A stretch of DNA of 64,000 nt from Streptomyces flavochromogenes (GCF_000717595.1 NZ_JNZO01000034.1:1-64000), one strand, 5' to 3'; counted from the first letter of the stretch, positions 37,350 through 46,458 are shown. Made by a program: numbers and translations. The notes: generated by a model not told the origin, from the sequence alone.

Positions 37350-37572
37350 GGGACCCCTCCTCGCTCCTGAGGAGACACGTTCCGTCTCTCCCTTACGGTT
37401 CAACGCCCGTGCGCGTCAACGGCTACGGCGCCATGCCGCCGCAAAGGATGGCAGTTCATGGCAGATCACAGGCGAGATATCCGATTTGTAGCCAAACTCT
37501 GCGTACGCATCCGGTCACAGCAGGTACGTTCTTGCCGCCGGACCACCCGGCAGCACAGGAGAGGGCTCGGCC

Positions 37573-38859
37573 ATGGCGATGTCACGGGCAGTTCCCAATC
37601 TCGCCTTCCGCCGGCTCCGCGGACAGCACTCGCCGGCGGAGTTCGCCGCGGCGGTCCGCCGGGCGGCGCGGGAGATCGGCGAACAGGTCGCGTGCGACGC
37701 CCGCTACATCGGGCGCGTGGAAGCGGGCGAGATCCGTTGCCCCAACTACGCGTACGAGCGGGTCTTCCTGCACATGTTCCCCGGTCTGGGTCTCTCCGAC
37801 CTGGGCTTCTCCGCGCGGGAGACGGTGCGCGGCCGGCGGCAGCCGGTCGCGGCCGGGGCTCCGGCTCCCGCGGCACCACCGACCCGGAACGATGAGGAGA
37901 GCGACGTGCTGCGTCGCGCATTCATGACGAGCGGCTCCGCCACCCTGGCGGCCGCCTCGCTGGGACTCGGCGGCCCCGCCGTCGCGATCCCCGCCCCCCG
38001 CGGCACCCACCGGATCGGCGACGCCGAGGTGCGGGCCGTCGAGGACGCCGTACGGCAGATCCGTCTGCTCGACGACCGGCACGGCGCCGACGGGCTCTAC
38101 AAGGTCGCCGCCCACCCGCTCCGGGCCGCGTACGCGCTGCTCGACACGGGCACCATGACCCGCCGCTCCACCGAGGACCGGCTGCACGCGGGCGCGGGCG
38201 AGCTCTCCCTCTCGGTGGGCTGGCTGGCCCACGACTCGGGCCGGCACGACGACGCCCGCTCGCACTACGCCGAGGCCCTCGCCACCGCGCGCGTGTCGGG
38301 GAACGCGGCCCTGGAGGCGCACGCGTTCTGCAACACGTCCTTCCTCGCCCGGGACACCGGCCGGTTCCGCGAGGCGGTGCGGGCGGCGCAGGCCGGCCTG
38401 CGGGCCGCTCAGCCGCTGGACTCGGCACGGCTGCTGTCGCTGCTCTCGCTGCGGGAGGCGGCCGCGTGGGCCGGGCTCGGCGACCGGTCGGCCTGCGAGC
38501 AGGCCCTCGGCCGCGCCCACGGCTTCTTCGACCGGGGCGCGACGGACGACGACCCCGAGTGGATGTCGTTCTTCGGGGAGCCGGAGCGGGAGGCCCTGGA
38601 GGCCCAGTGCTGGTCGGCCCTGGGCGACTGGGGCCGGGCCGCCCGGCACTCCCAGCGGGCCACGGTCCTGCAGAACCCGCACTTCGCGCGGAACCTGGCG
38701 CTCTACCGCGCCCATCTCGCCAAGAACCTGGCGCACGCGGGCCGCCCGGACGAGGCCGCCGCGGAGGCGAAGCGGGTCGTGGACTCCCTGGAGGGCATCG
38801 CCTCGGCCCGGATCCGCGGGATGCTCGTCGACACCCGCCGGGCCCTCGCCGCGTACTGA
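37573..38859 (+). CDS. XRE-like/TPR regulatory protein
   Basis: 428 aa. The N-terminal ~75 residues resemble a degenerate helix-turn-helix (HSPAEFAAAVRRAAREIG ... ARYIGRVEAGEIRCPNYAYERVF). Residues ~115-140 are hydrophobic (MTSGSATLAAASLGLGGPAVA). From ~155 to the end is a TPR-type helical array (GELSLSVGWLAHDSGRHDDARSHYAEAL; LEAHAFCNTSFLARDTGRF; WSALGDWGRAARHSQRATVLQNP). This arrangement is common in streptomycete regulators related to NsdA or quorum-type RRNPP proteins. ATG 37573 has AGGAGAGG upstream. Its ligand and targets are unknown. Confidence 0.75.
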   Translation: MAMSRAVPNLAFRRLRGQHSPAEFAAAVRRAAREIGEQVACDARYIGRVEAGEIRCPNYAYERVFLHMFPGLGLSDLGFSARETVRGRRQPVAAGAPAPAAPPTRNDEESDVLRRAFMTSGSATLAAASLGLGGPAVAIPAPRGTHRIGDAEVRAVEDAVRQIRLLDDRHGADGLYKVAAHPLRAAYALLDTGTMTRRSTEDRLHAGAGELSLSVGWLAHDSGRHDDARSHYAEALATARVSGNAALEAHAFCNTSFLARDTGRFREAVRAAQAGLRAAQPLDSARLLSLLSLREAAAWAGLGDRSACEQALGRAHGFFDRGATDDDPEWMSFFGEPEREALEAQCWSALGDWGRAARHSQRATVLQNPHFARNLALYRAHLAKNLAHAGRPDEAAAEAKRVVDSLEGIASARIRGMLVDTRRALAAY

Positions 38860-38900
38860 CCGACGGCCGGGAGGCCGCTGCTCCAGGGGCCCGGTGCCGC

Positions 38901-39494
38901 CTACTCCAGGTGCCCGGTGTCGTTCCAGCGCTCGACCGCGGGGGCGCCGTACGCCCAGCCCAGGACGGACAGGCTCGTCGGGTCGAGGCGGATGCGGGAG
39001 GCGAAGGAGACGTCCTCACCCAGCCAGCGGGCGCCGATCGACCGCAGGATGTGGCCGTGGGCGAAGACCAGGACGTCCCGGTCGGCCGAGCGGGCCCAGT
39101 TCACGATCTCGTCGGCTCGGTCCGACAGCTGCGCCAGGGTCTCTCCGTCCGGCACTCCGTCGCGCCAGATGAACCAGCCCGGCCGGATGTCCTGGATCTG
39201 CGGCGGGGTCAGCCCCTCGTACGCCCCGTAGTCCCACTCCATCAGCGCGTCCCAGGGCTCCGCCCGCTCGGCGAAGCCGGCGATCTCGCAGGTCTCGCTC
39301 GCGCGGACCAGGGGGCTGGTGCGCACCTCCACACCGGGCAGCCCCTGCCAGGGGCCGCGGTGGAGACGCTCGCCCAGGAGCTTCGCGCCGCGCCGCCCCT
39401 CGTCGAGCAGCGGGATGTCGGTCCTGCCGGTGTGCCGGCCGAGAAGCGACCACTCGGTCTGGCCGTGCCGGGCGAGCAGGATGCGCGGTGCCAT
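38901..39494 (-). CDS. histidine phosphatase family protein
   Basis: 197 aa phosphoglycerate-mutase-like phosphatase. The catalytic [11 protein letters not shown] (His phospho-acceptor in the RHG motif) is at residues ~5-15; the second half has [19 protein letters not shown] with the second catalytic His, and [16 protein letters not shown] carries the acidic residue. ATG 39494 is chosen because it begins immediately before the RHG motif and follows GGAGAT. The substrate is unknown. Confidence 0.88.
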   Translation of the reverse strand: MAPRILLARHGQTEWSLLGRHTGRTDIPLLDEGRRGAKLLGERLHRGPWQGLPGVEVRTSPLVRASETCEIAGFAERAEPWDALMEWDYGAYEGLTPPQIQDIRPGWFIWRDGVPDGETLAQLSDRADEIVNWARSADRDVLVFAHGHILRSIGARWLGEDVSFASRIRLDPTSLSVLGWAYGAPAVERWNDTGHLE

Positions 39495-39637
39495 GGGAAG
39501 GATCTCCAGGGGTTCACGGTGCGGGCGTGCCTCTTCCATCATCGCCCACGTGGATTCGGGGTGACGTCCGGGCAACCCCCGGGCGGCATCCGGCGTCCCC
39601 TCCCCCGGGGCGATCACCGGTTGGGGGACCTTTTCGT

Positions 39638-40477
39638 ATGCGCAAGCCACGCTGGTGGGCCGAACTGGCGCTGATCGCGGTCGTGTACGCGGCCTACTCG
39701 GGCGGCCGGCTGCTCGTCCGGGGCGACGAGGCCGCGGCCGTCGAGCACGGCCTGGCGATCCTGCGCCTGGAACGGCTCCTCGGGATCGACGCCGAGCACC
39801 CGCTGAACCGGCTGTTCACGGACGTGCCCGCCCTCGGGATCCCGGCGGACTTCGCGTACGCCTCGCTGCACTATCTCGTCACCCCGGCGATCCTGATCTG
39901 GCTCTTCCGCCGCCGCCCCGCCCACTACCGGGCCGCCCGCACCTGGCTGATGCTCTCCACCCTGCTCGGTCTGGTCGGCTTCACCCTGCTGCCCACGTGC
40001 CCGCCCCGGCTGCTCGACCCGGCGTACGGCTTCACCGACACGATGGCGTACTTCAGCGCGTACGGCTGGTGGGGCGGCGAGGCCAGCGCGCCGCGCGGGC
40101 TCGGCGGTCTCACGAACCAGTACGCGGCCATGCCCAGCCTGCACGTCGGCTGGGCGCTGTGGTGCGGGGTGATGCTCTGGCGGTACGGGCGGACCCCCGT
40201 CACGAAGGCGCTGGGGGTGGCGTATCCCCTGGTCACGACGGTGGTCGTGATGGGGACGGCCAACCACTATCTGCTCGACGCGGTCGCCGGCGCGGCCGTG
40301 ATGGGTGCCGGTCTGCTCCTCGCCCCGCACGCGCTGCGGCTCGCCCGGACACTGCGCGGGACGGCGGAAGCGCCCCCGGTTGTCAGTGGCGGATGCGAGA
40401 CTTCCACGGGTGAGCGCATCCCCGGACAGCGGTCTGTCCCGACCTCAGCAGACGACACGTCGAAAGCTGCTCGCTGA
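39638..40477 (+). CDS. PAP2-family membrane phosphatase (Aur1/Ipt1-like)
   Basis: 279 aa integral membrane protein with about six helices. PAP2 motifs: [41 protein letters not shown] (PSLH signature) and [18 protein letters not shown] (H-x-x-x-D signature). These match the PAP2_3/inositol-phosphotransferase-like group that acts on lipid phosphates. ATG 39638 has GGGGGAC upstream. The C-terminal ~25 residues are disordered, and their coding DNA overlaps the start of the nuclease gene by 68 bp. Confidence 0.85.
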   Translation: MRKPRWWAELALIAVVYAAYSGGRLLVRGDEAAAVEHGLAILRLERLLGIDAEHPLNRLFTDVPALGIPADFAYASLHYLVTPAILIWLFRRRPAHYRAARTWLMLSTLLGLVGFTLLPTCPPRLLDPAYGFTDTMAYFSAYGWWGGEASAPRGLGGLTNQYAAMPSLHVGWALWCGVMLWRYGRTPVTKALGVAYPLVTTVVVMGTANHYLLDAVAGAAVMGAGLLLAPHALRLARTLRGTAEAPPVVSGGCETSTGERIPGQRSVPTSADDTSKAAR

Positions 40478-41561
40478 GCTGCGCGGACCGGCCACTCCGC
40501 CGCGTCCGCTGGACGCGCGGGCCCTCGCGGCGCTGGCCGCCAACCCCGGCTGCCGGCGCCGGGCCCTGCTCGACGGCGCGGGGGTCGACAAGTCCGCGCT
40601 GGCCGCGAAGCTCGGCTCGCCGGCGCCGTTCGGGCAGTCCCAGTTCGCGATCGTCCGGGGCAACTCCTTCGAGGCGAAGGTCAAGGCGGACGGCGGCCGC
40701 GAGCTGCTGCGCCTGATCGGCGTCGAGGAGCCGGGCACGGTGTCCGTGCCCGAGCTCGCGGCCGCCGGACCCGAGGGGCGGGTGGCGCGCACGGCCCTCG
40801 CCCTGCGGGAGGCCACCGCGGCGGGGGCGTGGACGCTGCTCGACCACCCGCTGCTCGCCCTGGAGGTGGCGGGTTCGCCGGTGTACCTGGAGCCGGACGC
40901 GGTGGTGGTCCGTCCCGACGGCGGGTGGACGGTCGTGGAGATCAAGTCCTTCCCGATGGTCGACGGCGCGGCCGACGCCTCGAAGGTCGGGGCGGCGGCC
41001 CGGCAGGCCGCCGTGTACGTGCTCGCGCTCGAACGGGTGGCGGCGGTGACCGAGGGCGCCCGGGTCGCCCGGTCGGTGCTGCTCGTCTGCCCGAAGGACT
41101 TCTCCAACCTGCCGACGGCCTCCGTCGTCGACGTGCGCAAGCAGCGTGCGGTCACCCGGCGCCAGCTCGACCGGCTGACCCGGATCGACGAGATCGCGGC
41201 CGCCCTGCCGGAGGGCGTCAGCTTCGATGTGGCGGAGCGCTCGGCCGAGGAGCTGACGGCCGCCGTGGAGTGCGTGCCCCATCAGTACGCGCCGGAGTGC
41301 CTGGCCGCCTGCGAGCTGGCCTTCCACTGCCGGTCGCGGGCCCGGCAGGCGGACGCGGTGGAGACCCTGGGCCGTTCGGTACGGGGCGAGCTGGGCGGCC
41401 TGACGACGGTCGGCGCGGTCCTCGCGGCGGCGCGGGGCGAGGAGGGCGACCCGGAGGACCCGGCGGTGGCGGCTCTGCGCAGGGCGCGGGCGCTGCGGCA
41501 GGAGGCGCTGGAATCGGCGCCCGCCCGTACGCCTCGGGAGCAGGTCGAATGCCCCTGCTGA
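40410..41561 (+). CDS. RecB/Cas4-like PD-(D/E)XK nuclease with four-cysteine (Fe-S) signature
   Basis: 383 aa. Not a characterised family to my knowledge, but the full Cas4/AddB/Dna2 nuclease pattern is readable. It runs: Cys48 in NPGCRRRALLDG; a GNSFEAKV motif at ~84-91; Asp163 in YLEPDAVVV; Glu177-x-Lys179 in VVEIKS; QxxxY in RQAAVYVLAL (Gln199, Tyr203); then Cys288, Cys297, Cys301 and Cys307. One early and three or four late cysteines are the arrangement that holds a 4Fe-4S cluster in this superfamily. GTG 40410 is the only suitable start; it lies inside the PAP2 gene. It heads a three-gene unit with an unknown protein and an SF1 helicase. Confidence 0.72.
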   Translation: MSASPDSGLSRPQQTTRRKLLAELRGPATPPRPLDARALAALAANPGCRRRALLDGAGVDKSALAAKLGSPAPFGQSQFAIVRGNSFEAKVKADGGRELLRLIGVEEPGTVSVPELAAAGPEGRVARTALALREATAAGAWTLLDHPLLALEVAGSPVYLEPDAVVVRPDGGWTVVEIKSFPMVDGAADASKVGAAARQAAVYVLALERVAAVTEGARVARSVLLVCPKDFSNLPTASVVDVRKQRAVTRRQLDRLTRIDEIAAALPEGVSFDVAERSAEELTAAVECVPHQYAPECLAACELAFHCRSRARQADAVETLGRSVRGELGGLTTVGAVLAAARGEEGDPEDPAVAALRRARALRQEALESAPARTPREQVECPC

Positions 41562-41598
41562 CGCCCGTTTCCCGTACCGCGCCCCGGGAGGGCCTCGC

Positions 41599-43188
41599 AT
41601 GTCGCTGATCTCCACCCTCGCCCGCATGGAGGCCGTCGAGTCCGGCCGTGCGCAGCCCCTCGCGACCGTCCGGCACCGGCGGGTCTCCGAGCGGCCGCTC
41701 GTCCTGGTGCCGCTGACCACGGCCGGTGAGGCGGGCGCCCCGCTGGGCGCGCTCGTCGGCACCGACCCGGAGGAGCCGCGGCTCCTGGTGGTGGCCCAGC
41801 CCCGGGACCGGGACCTGCGGTTCGCGTTCCTCGCCGACCTGGCGGAGGAGGTCCTGCCGTACATCGACTCCTTCACGGAGGCCGTCGAGGCGGCGGAGAA
41901 GAGCGAGGTCGACCCCGAGACCGGCAAGAAGGTGAAGGTCGAGGTCGAGCTGTGCGCGGACGCGCCGCAGCTGATCGTGCCGAGCCGGGCGGGCATCGAG
42001 TACGTCCGGCTGCTCGGGCGGTCGACGCGGTTCCGGCGGACCGCCGAGCAGGACCCGGAGACGCCGTTCCCCGCGCCGCCGCGCGTCCCGCTCCTCGGGC
42101 GCTGGCTGACGCACTTCGGCGACCGGGCCCGGGTGCCCGGCTCCTCGCTGCTGCTGTCGGCGACCGATCTCCTCAACCGGCACTGGGCGACCGGCCAGTC
42201 CTCCCTGGAGGACCAGCACCTGGGCGCGCTGCTCGCGTGGATCGATCCCCGCGACGGTGAGCCGGGCGCCGAGGCGGCGCTGCGGGCCGAGGCCGGGCGG
42301 GACTCCGAGGGGCAGTTGCTGTGCCCGCCGGCCGGTCCGGCCACCGATCCCGCCTTCGACAACCGGCTCCTCGCGCCGGCGATCGAGCGGTACGACCGGG
42401 CCCGGCAGGCCGTCGGCGCCGCCGAGGACGGCGAGGCGGCCGAGCGCGGACTCGGCGAACTGCACCGGGCCGAGCGGGAGCTGCGCCGCCTGGTCGTCTC
42501 GCAGATGAAGCCGACGTGGGACGCGGTGTGGCGGGCGATCGGCCTGCTGCGGGAACTGCCGGAGGGGGCCAGGGTCGAGGACCGCTGGACCCGCGACCGC
42601 TGGTCCTTCACCGCCCACCGGGACCGGGTCACCTCCGGTGAGCCGCCGCAGCCGCGCCGGGACGACGCCGTGACGGCGGCCCGGAAGCTCGCCGCGCGCG
42701 AGCAGGCGCAGGGTCAGCTGGAGGCGCAGGAGGCCCTCGACGATCCGCTGGTGCTCGCCGGACGGCGGCTGTCGGGCGAGGCGTTCACGGCCGAGGTGGT
42801 CGAGGTGACGATGGCGTGGACGGAGTCCAAGCGGCCCGCGCCGCGCCCGCTCCTCACGGTCCGCACCGAGGACCGGCCGCATCTGGGCGAGAAGGTGAAG
42901 GTGTACCGCTCGCTCGAAGGGAAGCCGCAGTCGGCGGAGTTCGTGCGGTACGAGGAGGACGGGGCGCTGCTGCTGCGCCTCCTCGACAAGATGGGCCGCT
43001 CGAAGGAGCCCGCGGAGGGTTCGGTGCCGGAGAAGGGCGAGCGGATCGCCTGGACGCTGTTCGAGCACGACCAGCGGGTCGGGCCGCAGCTGCCGGAGGC
43101 GGAGGAGACGCCCTGGACGCACGGCGGTCCTCCCCGGGCCGACGTCGTGGAACTGCCCGACGCCGTGACCGCGGAGGATGTGCTGTGA
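41599..43188 (+). CDS. unrecognised 529-aa protein of the nuclease/helicase unit
   Basis: I do not recognise this family. It is acidic, cytoplasmic and has no signal peptide. The N-terminal half has VSERPLVLVPLTTAGEAGAP and a segment EEVLPYIDSFTEAVEAAEKSEVDPETGKKVK. The middle (~275-340) is helical and may be a coiled coil (AERGLGELHRAERELRRLVVSQ). The C-terminal ~120 residues (FTAEVVEVTMAWTESKRPAPRPLLTVRT ... KVKVYRSLEGKPQSAEFVRYEEDG) look like a small beta-barrel, reminiscent of the OB/1B modules of Dna2/UPF1-type helicases. It starts after GGGAGGG, 37 bp behind the nuclease, and overlaps the helicase start by four bases. A DNA-binding bridge between nuclease and helicase is inferred. Confidence 0.7.
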   Translation: MSLISTLARMEAVESGRAQPLATVRHRRVSERPLVLVPLTTAGEAGAPLGALVGTDPEEPRLLVVAQPRDRDLRFAFLADLAEEVLPYIDSFTEAVEAAEKSEVDPETGKKVKVEVELCADAPQLIVPSRAGIEYVRLLGRSTRFRRTAEQDPETPFPAPPRVPLLGRWLTHFGDRARVPGSSLLLSATDLLNRHWATGQSSLEDQHLGALLAWIDPRDGEPGAEAALRAEAGRDSEGQLLCPPAGPATDPAFDNRLLAPAIERYDRARQAVGAAEDGEAAERGLGELHRAERELRRLVVSQMKPTWDAVWRAIGLLRELPEGARVEDRWTRDRWSFTAHRDRVTSGEPPQPRRDDAVTAARKLAAREQAQGQLEAQEALDDPLVLAGRRLSGEAFTAEVVEVTMAWTESKRPAPRPLLTVRTEDRPHLGEKVKVYRSLEGKPQSAEFVRYEEDGALLLRLLDKMGRSKEPAEGSVPEKGERIAWTLFEHDQRVGPQLPEAEETPWTHGGPPRADVVELPDAVTAEDVL

Positions 43189-44555
43189 CCGTGTTCGACC
43201 TCTCGACGCCGCCCGTCGGCGACGCGGCGCCCTTCGATCCCTCGGCCGCCGCGGGCCAGGCGACGGCCGACATCCTCGCGGCCACCCTGCACGGCACCGC
43301 CCGCGGTGTCGTCGTGGACTCCCCGCCGGGTGCGGGGAAGTCGACGCTCGTGGTGCGGGCCGCGCTCGAACTGGCCGCGGCCGGACGCCCCCTGATGGTG
43401 GTGGCCCAGACGAACGCGCAGGTGGACGATCTGGTGCTGCGGCTCGCCGAGAAGGAGCCGGACCTGGAGGTCGGCCGGCTGCACTCCAACGACAGCGACC
43501 CGTACGACAAGGCGCTCGACGACCTGGAGAACGTAAGGAAGTCGGCGAAGGCCGGTGAGCTGACCGGGCTTCCGGTCGTGCTCTCCACGGCCGCCAAGTG
43601 GGCGCACGTGAAGAACGTCGAGCCGTGGGCGCATGCGATCGTCGACGAGGCGTACCAGATGCGTTCGGACGCGCTGCTCGCCGTGGCGGGGCTCTTCGAG
43701 CGGGCGCTGTTCGTGGGCGACCCCGGTCAGTTGGACCCGTTCTCGGTGGTGGGCGCCGAGCAGTGGGCGGGACTCTCGTACGACCCGTCGGCGAGCGCGG
43801 TCTCCACCCTGCTCGCGCACAATCCGGAACTGCCGCAGCACCGGCTGCCGGTGTCCTGGCGGCTGCCCGCCTCGGCGGCGCCGCTGGTCTCGGACGCTTT
43901 CTACCCGTTCACGCCGTTCCGCAGCGGCACCGGGCACGGGGACCGGAAGCTGTCCTTCACGGTCGCGTCGGACGGTTCGGGCCCCGACCGGGTCCTCGAC
44001 GAGGCGGCGGAATCGGGCTGGGGCCTGCTCGAACTGCCCGCCCGGCACACCCCCCGCACCGACCCGGAGGCGGTCGGCGCGGTCGCCGTCGTGGTGCGCC
44101 GGCTTCTCGACCGGGGCGGCGCCGCGGTCTCGGAGCGTTCGGAGACCCCCGTGCCCCTGACGCCCGACCGGGTCGCGGTCGGCACCGCCCACCGCGACCA
44201 GGCGGCGGCGGTCCGGGCGGCCCTCGCCGAACTGGGCGTCACGGGCGTGACGGTGGACACCGCGAACCGGCTCCAGGGGCGTGAGTACGACGTGACCGTC
44301 GTCCTCCATCCGCTGTCCGGGCGCCCCGACGCGACCGCCTTCCACCTGGAGACGGGCCGGCTGTGCGTGCTCGCGTCCCGGCACCGGCACGCGTGCATCG
44401 TGGTCTGCCGGGCGGGCGTCACGGGCCTGCTCGACGCGCACCCGTCGACCGAGCCGGTCCAGCTGGGCGTCGCCGTGTCGTTCCCGGACGGCTGGGAGGC
44501 GAACCACGCGGTCCTCTCCCACCTGGAGGAACACCGGGTCGCCTGGACGCCCTGA
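43185..44555 (+). CDS. superfamily 1 (Dna2/UPF1-like) helicase
   Basis: 456 aa, only the core RecA-like domains. Walker A VDSPPGAGKSTLVV (Lys52); motif Ia MVVAQTNAQVDDLV; motif II IVDEAYQM (Asp154-Glu155); motif III LFVGDPGQLDPF; motif IV LPVSWRLPASAAPL; then AVGTAHRDQAAAVRAAL; motif V VDTANRLQGREYDVTVV; motif VI LASRHRHACIVV. This is the SF1B pattern of Dna2/UPF1 helicases rather than UvrD. The GTG start overlaps the preceding stop (GTGA), so translation is coupled and a complex of the three products is likely. The 1B/stalk insertions of Dna2 are missing from this chain. Confidence 0.8.
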   Translation: MTVFDLSTPPVGDAAPFDPSAAAGQATADILAATLHGTARGVVVDSPPGAGKSTLVVRAALELAAAGRPLMVVAQTNAQVDDLVLRLAEKEPDLEVGRLHSNDSDPYDKALDDLENVRKSAKAGELTGLPVVLSTAAKWAHVKNVEPWAHAIVDEAYQMRSDALLAVAGLFERALFVGDPGQLDPFSVVGAEQWAGLSYDPSASAVSTLLAHNPELPQHRLPVSWRLPASAAPLVSDAFYPFTPFRSGTGHGDRKLSFTVASDGSGPDRVLDEAAESGWGLLELPARHTPRTDPEAVGAVAVVVRRLLDRGGAAVSERSETPVPLTPDRVAVGTAHRDQAAAVRAALAELGVTGVTVDTANRLQGREYDVTVVLHPLSGRPDATAFHLETGRLCVLASRHRHACIVVCRAGVTGLLDAHPSTEPVQLGVAVSFPDGWEANHAVLSHLEEHRVAWTP

Positions 44556-44610
44556 ACTCTCCGGGGCGCCCCGAGTTCCACGGTCGCCGCCGCCGAGGCC
44601 GCCGTGAGTT

Positions 44611-45255
44611 CTACGGGGTGCCCGAGTTCCGCAGGGCCGGTTCCGCCGCCAGGGTGAGGAGTTCGTCGACCGACCACTGGTCGTAGATGTGCTCGCCGTA
44701 CTTCACGGCGGCGACCCGGCCGTCGGACGTGATCAGGAAGTCGGCGGGGAGGCCCAGGCGACCGGCCGGCTGCTCGCCGGCCGGCAGCCGGCCCCTGCCC
44801 CGGAGCAGCTCCCAGGCGTCGCGGAGCACGCCCCTGGCGATCGCGGGCCAGCCGCGCGGGTCGAGCAGGGCCCGGCGGTGGGACTCCACTCCGAACTCGG
44901 CGTACAGCTCCTTGTCGGGGTCCGCGACGACGGCGAACGGCAGGTGGGCCACGTGCTCGCGGAGCTCGTCGGCGGGCGAGTGGAAGAACACGACCTCGCG
45001 GATCCCGGCGCGCTCGATCTCGTCGTGGCGTCGGGCCACCGAGCGCAGATGGAGATTGCAGACGGGGCAGCCCGCGAAGCGCCGGAACTGCACGTGGGTG
45101 GTCCGTCCGGGGTCGGGGAGGGTCAGCGCGGGACCGATCACCGGGGTGAGGGCGCGGCTGGGCACGAGGTCGCCGGGGGCCGGCCGGGTGCGGCGCGGGG
45201 GCGCGGGGGGCATCGCGGGCGAGGTCGCTGAAGAGGCCGTCTGGGGCATGCGCAT
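44611..45255 (-). CDS. thioredoxin-fold redoxin (peroxiredoxin-like, AhpC/TSA_2 type)
   Basis: 214 aa. The redox-active CPVC is in FRRFAGCPVCNLHLRSV at residues ~59-75; FAVVADPDKELYAEFGVES and FLITSDGRVAAVKYGEHIYDQW follow, the pattern of the AhpC/TSA-2 group. Probably reduces peroxides or quinone-type oxidants in the cytoplasm. ATG 45255 follows GAGGATGG; an ATG two codons on is possible. It is divergent from a TetR gene over 71 bp containing two 18-bp direct repeats, so the TetR product probably represses it. Confidence 0.8.
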   Translation of the reverse strand: MRMPQTASSATSPAMPPAPPRRTRPAPGDLVPSRALTPVIGPALTLPDPGRTTHVQFRRFAGCPVCNLHLRSVARRHDEIERAGIREVVFFHSPADELREHVAHLPFAVVADPDKELYAEFGVESHRRALLDPRGWPAIARGVLRDAWELLRGRGRLPAGEQPAGRLGLPADFLITSDGRVAAVKYGEHIYDQWSVDELLTLAAEPALRNSGTP

Positions 45256-45268
45256 GGGACACCATCCT

Positions 45269-45313
45269 CGTAGGCGTACGGCGTACTCCTACTAGCGTAG
45301 GCGTAGGGCGTAC
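45269..45313. promoter_or_regulatory. paired 18-bp direct repeats, likely TetR operators
   Basis: CGTAGGCGTACGGCGTAC (45269-45286) and CGTAGGCGTAGGGCGTAC (45296-45313) differ at one base and start 27 bp apart. They fill most of the divergent promoter between the redoxin and the TetR regulator, with the second ending 13 bp before the regulator ATG. Confidence 0.7.
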
Positions 45314-45326
45314 GCTGTCAACCGTC

Positions 45327-45941
45327 ATGCCACGACCCCGCTCCCTCACCCCCGACCGGCTGGCCGCCGCCGCCCTCGCCGTCATCGACCGCGACGGACT
45401 CGCCGCCCTCTCGATGCGCACCGTCGCCAGGGAACTCGGCATGAGCCCCATGGGGCTCTACCGCTACGTGTCCGACCGCGAGGAGCTGGAGGGGCTCGTG
45501 GTCGACCGCGTCCTGGGCGACCTCGACACCACCCCGCCCGCCGCGGACGCGCCCTGGCGGGACCGGATCGAGACCATGGTCGGGCGACTGCGCGACGCCG
45601 TCGTCCGCCACCCGGAGGCCATCCAGCTGACCCTCACCCACCGGCACCGCGCACCCGGCGGACTGCTCTGGTCGGAGACCGTCCTCGGCATCCTGGCCGA
45701 GGCCGGCATCGACGGAACGCGGCGGGTCGTCGCCCTGCGCGCGCTCCACGGGTACGTCACCGGGGCCATCCGGCTCGAACACCTCGGGCCGCTGGCCGGA
45801 ACCGGCACCTCGGCCATCGCCGCGCTGCCCGAGGACCGGTTCCCGTATCTGACGCAGACCGCGCGGACGGCCGGCGAGGTCGGCCCCGACCAGGAGTTCT
45901 TCGGCGGCCTGCGGCTGCTGCTGCGCGGCCTCGACGGCTGA
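45327..45941 (+). CDS. TetR/AcrR-family regulator
   Basis: 204 aa. HTH at ~8-52 (LAAAALAVIDRDGLAALSMRTVARELGMSPMGLYRYVSDREELE). The C-terminal domain is of the TetR_C tetracycline-repressor type (LRDAVVRHPEAIQLTLTHR; RALHGYVTGAIRLEHLG). ATG 45327 has no Shine-Dalgarno and lies 13 bp after a presumed operator, so the message may have a very short leader. It probably controls itself and the divergent redoxin gene; the inducer is unknown. Confidence 0.85.
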   Translation: MPRPRSLTPDRLAAAALAVIDRDGLAALSMRTVARELGMSPMGLYRYVSDREELEGLVVDRVLGDLDTTPPAADAPWRDRIETMVGRLRDAVVRHPEAIQLTLTHRHRAPGGLLWSETVLGILAEAGIDGTRRVVALRALHGYVTGAIRLEHLGPLAGTGTSAIAALPEDRFPYLTQTARTAGEVGPDQEFFGGLRLLLRGLDG

Positions 45942-46085
45942 CCACGGCCCGGCCCCCGACGCCCTCTTGCGGGGCGCGGGACAATGGGAGACGGCCCGGG
46001 GTTCCGGGCCGCCCGTGTGCGAGGAGCCGGTGCGCGACGCGCCGGTGCGTGCAGCGTGAACGTGAGCGTGAAGAGGAGAGCGACG

Positions 46086-46442
46086 ATGGCGGAACCCGCG
46101 GAGCGGAGCGGACAGCGGCGGCTCAGGCCGGCACCGCTGGTCTTCGAGCCTGCCGAGGCGACCGCCGACCCGGAGCACTTCTTCGACCTGGAGTCGATAG
46201 AGGATCCGCGGGAGCTGCTGTCCCGCGCGACGGAGCTGACGCTGGCGTTCCGCGCGGCGACGGACCGGGCGACCGAGTTCCAGGCGATCGCGGCGGCGCA
46301 GCTGGCGGATCCGCGCCGGTTCGACCGCCTGACGCCGGCGGACGTCGCCGAGCGGGCGCAGTGGACCGAGGACTACGCACGGAAGATGATCGAGTTCGGC
46401 CGCGACCTGATCAGGACGAACGGCAGGCCGGCGGAGGACTGA
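46086..46442 (+). CDS. small conserved hypothetical protein
   Basis: 118 aa, charged, cytoplasmic. The core is DPEHFFDLESIEDPRELLSR, ELTLAFRAATDRATEFQAIAA and VAERAQWTEDYARKMIEFGRDL, largely helical. ATG 46086 has AAGAGGAGAG just upstream, which decides the start over earlier in-frame codons. No recognised domain. It is followed by a terminator. Confidence 0.7.
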   Translation: MAEPAERSGQRRLRPAPLVFEPAEATADPEHFFDLESIEDPRELLSRATELTLAFRAATDRATEFQAIAAAQLADPRRFDRLTPADVAERAQWTEDYARKMIEFGRDLIRTNGRPAED

Positions 46443-46458
46443 GCCGCTCGGCGGTGTC

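Noticed and set aside
40410..44555. Calling the nuclease-helicase unit a known defence system such as Hachiman or Gabija
   Set aside because: The nuclease is Cas4/RecB-like with cysteines, not DUF1837 or OLD type, and the helicase is SF1B rather than the expected partner. There are no mobile-element or defence-island neighbours.
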